A DNA stretch of 8,205 bases from Coprothermobacterota bacterium (GTDB lineage Bacteria; Caldisericota; JANLFM01). The stretch lies in contig JAPLHX010000189.1 of NCBI GenBank assembly GCA_026389415.1, forward strand, positions 1-8,205, written 5' to 3'. Positions 6,442-8,205 of this stretch are shown here, piece after piece (position 1 is the first letter of the stretch; the number at the start of each line of letters is the position of its first letter). Position numbers and translations under genes: made by a program. The notes under the pieces were generated by a model. It worked only from the letters and a program-made list of their open reading frames with translations, did no database searches and had not been told where the DNA came from.

Positions 6442-6930
6442 ACTAAAAACGGGCAGGGTTTACGCCCAAAGCACCGGCCTCGGTACCACCTTCCCAGACA
6501 TACCAAAGGATCACTGGGCTTCTGTGCACATCGAGGGGGCTGTTGCCAATGGACTGGTGGAAGGCTATCCGAACGGCGGCTTTTAAAAGGCCGGGTGACG
6601 CCGGCCGACATGATTACGGTAGCTGTGCGGGCGAAAGACTGGGCGATGCGAAAACCGACGCCCGGTTGACAAGTGGCTGAATTGGACGGTAGCGTGCGCC
6701 CAATGACCGCCACAGACTGGTTTTTCCTTTGTGTGGGCACCGCGGAAGCCGATACCCTGTTGCACCCCGGCCATGATCCGCACATCCTGGCTGTTGATCT
6801 ACAAGGCCGGCCGCAGCTTGCTGCTAATATGCCCGCCACTCGTGCCCAGACCTCGGTATGCTGTTGCGGAGCTTGGAAGTTAGGCGCAGGTCGGATCCAT
6901 TGCCGATTCCATCTGATGATCATCGACTGA
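6434..6930 (+). pseudogene. Decayed S-layer-homology (SLH) domain gene remnant
   Basis: SLH domains anchor proteins to cell-wall polymers in Gram-positive and related bacteria. One frame from 6434 reads a signal-peptide-end-like VYAQST, then FPDIPKDHWASVHIEGAVA and NGLVEGYPNGGF (6491-6583), a textbook SLH first half, before TAA at 6584-6586. The second half continues in another frame as VTPADMITVAVRAK (about 6595-6637) and stops at TGA near 6667. Further on, PATRAQTSV (6832-6858) must shift frame by one base to continue as MLLRSLE (6858-6878), again SLH-like. The signal peptide and start are missing and the 5' end abuts the stop of the DUF2284 gene. At least three stops or shifts mark this as a dead fragment of a larger surface protein. 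A frame at 6673-6930 (85 aa, GTG start) is part of the remnant and is not counted as a gene. Confidence 0.72.
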
Positions 6931-7013
6931 GTTTTCATTGCGATCGATCTGTTTCACCATCCGGGCTTTTTTTAAAGCAACATGATAAAACAGACACTAA
7001 AAGGAGGTGCCTA

Positions 7014-7625
7014 ATGGGAAATCTCGCTTACAGCACGCAGTCGCCGGAAAAAATTGGCGCAAATGTGGAGGAAATGCTACGCAAAGAACTGGCGGTATCC
7101 ACATCGATTCCCTATCAGGTGGAAGACGCCAATGTATCCAAGACCACGTTTGGCACCGTTCTAGGGGAGGGATTTGGCTTGTTGTTTGGCCGCCGGGAGG
7201 TGCTGCTGTTTTCCCTGAACTTCCAGATCCAGCAACCCCGCCCTGCTCAGTTGCAGGTTCATCTAAACCGGCAGGGGATCGGCTGTCATGGCGGCTCGTT
7301 GCTCTATCGAACCCCATTGAACAAAGCGGTGGATGGGGAAGTCTCGTTTGACGACCGTGGTCGCTGGAACGGGGACCCTGCTGCGGTGCAAAAGCTGAGT
7401 GCCAATCGGGAACTGTCCAAAAGACTGACGAATTTTGCCCGGATGCGGTCTAATGTCGGAGGTATAGACATCCAGATCTCGCGCCTGGCCAAGATTCTCC
7501 CCCAGGAAAATGGCTCCCTGCTGGTAATCAACACCCTGCCCAAGATGTTGGCGATGGGCTTTTCCGCTTCGCTGGACGCCAAGGAATTCTTCGCTCTGGC
7601 AGCATTAATCGAGATCATCTTGTAA
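7014..7625 (+). CDS. Hypothetical protein of unknown function (203 aa)
   Basis: I do not recognise this protein. The ATG at 7014 is chosen because AGGAGGTG (7002-7009) precedes it by 4 nt; frame-open sequence further upstream belongs to the decayed SLH region. It ends TAA 7623-7625. It appears soluble: no signal peptide and no convincing membrane helix. A mixed alpha/beta character is suggested by alternating hydrophobic runs such as VLLFSLNFQIQ and GSLLVINTLPK. It has one cysteine (in GIGCHGG), a glycine-rich GTVLGEGFGLLFGRRE segment (about residues 45-60) and a hydrophobic C-terminal helix (about 186-203). Codon use and length argue for a real, expressed gene. A long T-rich stretch (6966-6973) and a GATAAA -10-like element (6984-6989) lie upstream, so it is probably monocistronic. 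Confidence 0.82.
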   Translation: MGNLAYSTQSPEKIGANVEEMLRKELAVSTSIPYQVEDANVSKTTFGTVLGEGFGLLFGRREVLLFSLNFQIQQPRPAQLQVHLNRQGIGCHGGSLLYRTPLNKAVDGEVSFDDRGRWNGDPAAVQKLSANRELSKRLTNFARMRSNVGGIDIQISRLAKILPQENGSLLVINTLPKMLAMGFSASLDAKEFFALAALIEIIL

Positions 7626-8033
7626 AGAAAACCAGGGTCGCCAGAGGCTATTTGCTAAAAAACGCATCGAACAAACCTCTGCAAAAGCGTATTTGTGTGA
7701 TCAAATACTTTCCGTGTAGTTCAAGCGCAGAAACGGATAGGATTTGCACCATACGTACACCATACTTGCAAGGCGCTTACGCCATCAAAGCACCAGTCAA
7801 GCCAGGCTGATTCCGGATGCCCGATTCTAAGACGTTTACTTGCCTCACCTACCACAATGCCAAACGAGTCAGGCGCTACACTCCTAGTTACCCGCCCAGG
7901 CTTCAGGGGGGGATTCTCTATGGAAAGCGGACAAAAATACATTTTGGCGCAGGCAAGGGTGAAATGACGATTGAAGCGAACCAGGGGGCAGATTCGCGCT
8001 ACCCGCAGAGAAATGGAAAGGGAGTGACACCAG
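7626..8033 (+). other. Gene-poor stretch with short repeats
   Basis: No gene of normal size is supported here. GTATTTG-TGTGAT-CAAATAC (7689-7708) is a perfect 7-bp hairpin followed by only three Ts; it could be a weak terminator for the 203-aa protein gene. CACCATAC occurs twice at an 11-bp period (7747-7754 and 7758-7765). A chain of two very short frames, 7920-7967 (15 aa) and 7964-8050 (28 aa), overlaps by ATGA and runs into the next gene's start. Neither resembles a known protein. Confidence 0.4.
7689..7708. terminator. Perfect 7-bp hairpin after the 203-aa gene
   Basis: Arms GTATTTG and CAAATAC surround a 6-nt loop, 63 nt after the preceding stop codon. The stem is AT-rich and the T-tract is short, so termination would be weak; a protein-binding dyad is equally possible. 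Confidence 0.25.
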
Positions 8034-8205
8034 GTGAGTCAGTATCCTGAAGCACCCTCACTGGAGGAACGTAAGAAGCTGCGCAAACCCATCCGAAAAG
8101 TGAACAAAGAACATCGCGAAAAGCTCACCCGCCTGCAACGATTTGCCATGTGGATCACCCGGCACATTGGCACCATCGGTTCTTCCGAATCATCGTCGAC
8201 TGGAC
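8034..8205 (+). CDS. DUF1003-like membrane protein, 5' part, probable frameshift
   Basis: A GTG at 8034, preceded by GGGAG (8020-8024, spacing 9) and by an in-frame stop at 8025-8027, opens a frame that reaches the window edge. The N-terminal part is strongly charged (EERKKLRKPIRKVNKEHREK) and leads into LTRLQRFAMWITRHIGTIG. This resembles the segment before the first membrane helix of DUF1003 proteins, small bacterial membrane proteins of unknown role. After GTIG (ending about 8180) the frame becomes Ser-rich. Reading one base earlier (from 8180) gives FFRIIVDWT, close to the helix expected at that point in the family. A one-base loss near 8178-8180 is therefore likely. The gene is cut by the window edge, so neither its length nor its fate can be judged. 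Confidence 0.5.
   Translation, partial: MSQYPEAPSLEERKKLRKPIRKVNKEHREKLTRLQRFAMWITRHIGTIGSSESSSTG

Noticed and set aside
6282..6938. 218-aa minus-strand frame opposite the SLH remnant
   Set aside because: No domain is seen; it overlaps the end of the intact DUF2284 gene, and the plus strand shows SLH motifs.
7747..7765. Two CACCATAC copies as a CRISPR or attachment site
   Set aside because: Only two 8-bp copies at 11-bp period, with no spacer structure, integrase gene or tRNA nearby.
7721..7942. 73-aa minus-strand frame in the gene-poor stretch
   Set aside because: No ribosome site and no recognisable motif.

Overview
The window looks like a bacterial chromosome segment of Firmicutes/Clostridia type. 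The grounds are strong AGGAGG-type ribosome sites, a surface-layer-homology (SLH) gene remnant, and Cys-rich metal-binding families (DUF2769, DUF2284) common in anaerobes. This placement is an inference of low to moderate confidence; no rRNA, tRNA or named marker is present.

Layout. At 1-23 the extreme 5' end of a minus-strand gene leaves the window, with a promoter-like pair at 71-99. Positions 235-567 hold a tiny zinc-knuckle-like ORF, a perfect 13-bp inverted repeat and a frameshifted FeoA-like remnant on the plus strand. A small Cys-rich DUF2769 gene lies at 634-864 (minus). An overlapping AbiEi/AbiEii type IV toxin-antitoxin operon fills 1070-2871 (minus), driven by a near-consensus promoter at 2883-2911. 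Back to back with it, a plus-strand promoter candidate and a leader of about 245 nt precede a cation-pumping P-type ATPase (3199-5760). That gene is intact in every motif but carries one in-frame TGA where a conserved glycine is expected. An intact DUF2284 metal-binding protein gene follows at 5815-6441, then a heavily decayed SLH gene remnant (6434-6930). An intact 203-aa protein of unknown function lies at 7014-7625. A gene-poor stretch leads to the start of a DUF1003-like membrane protein gene (8034 to the edge) that also shows a probable one-base frameshift.

How it fits together. The AbiE pair is a self-contained defence/addiction module. The ATPase and the DUF2284 gene run in the same direction 54 nt apart and may share a metal-homeostasis theme, but this is inference only. 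The most notable feature of the window is the contrast between intact genes and at least four genes broken by single-base lesions or stops. This points either to local gene decay around a toxin-antitoxin island or to an error-prone assembly. I see no convincing wholly new system. The best leads are the interrupted ATPase with its structured leader, the unknown 203-aa protein, and the internally duplicated Cys-rich protein.
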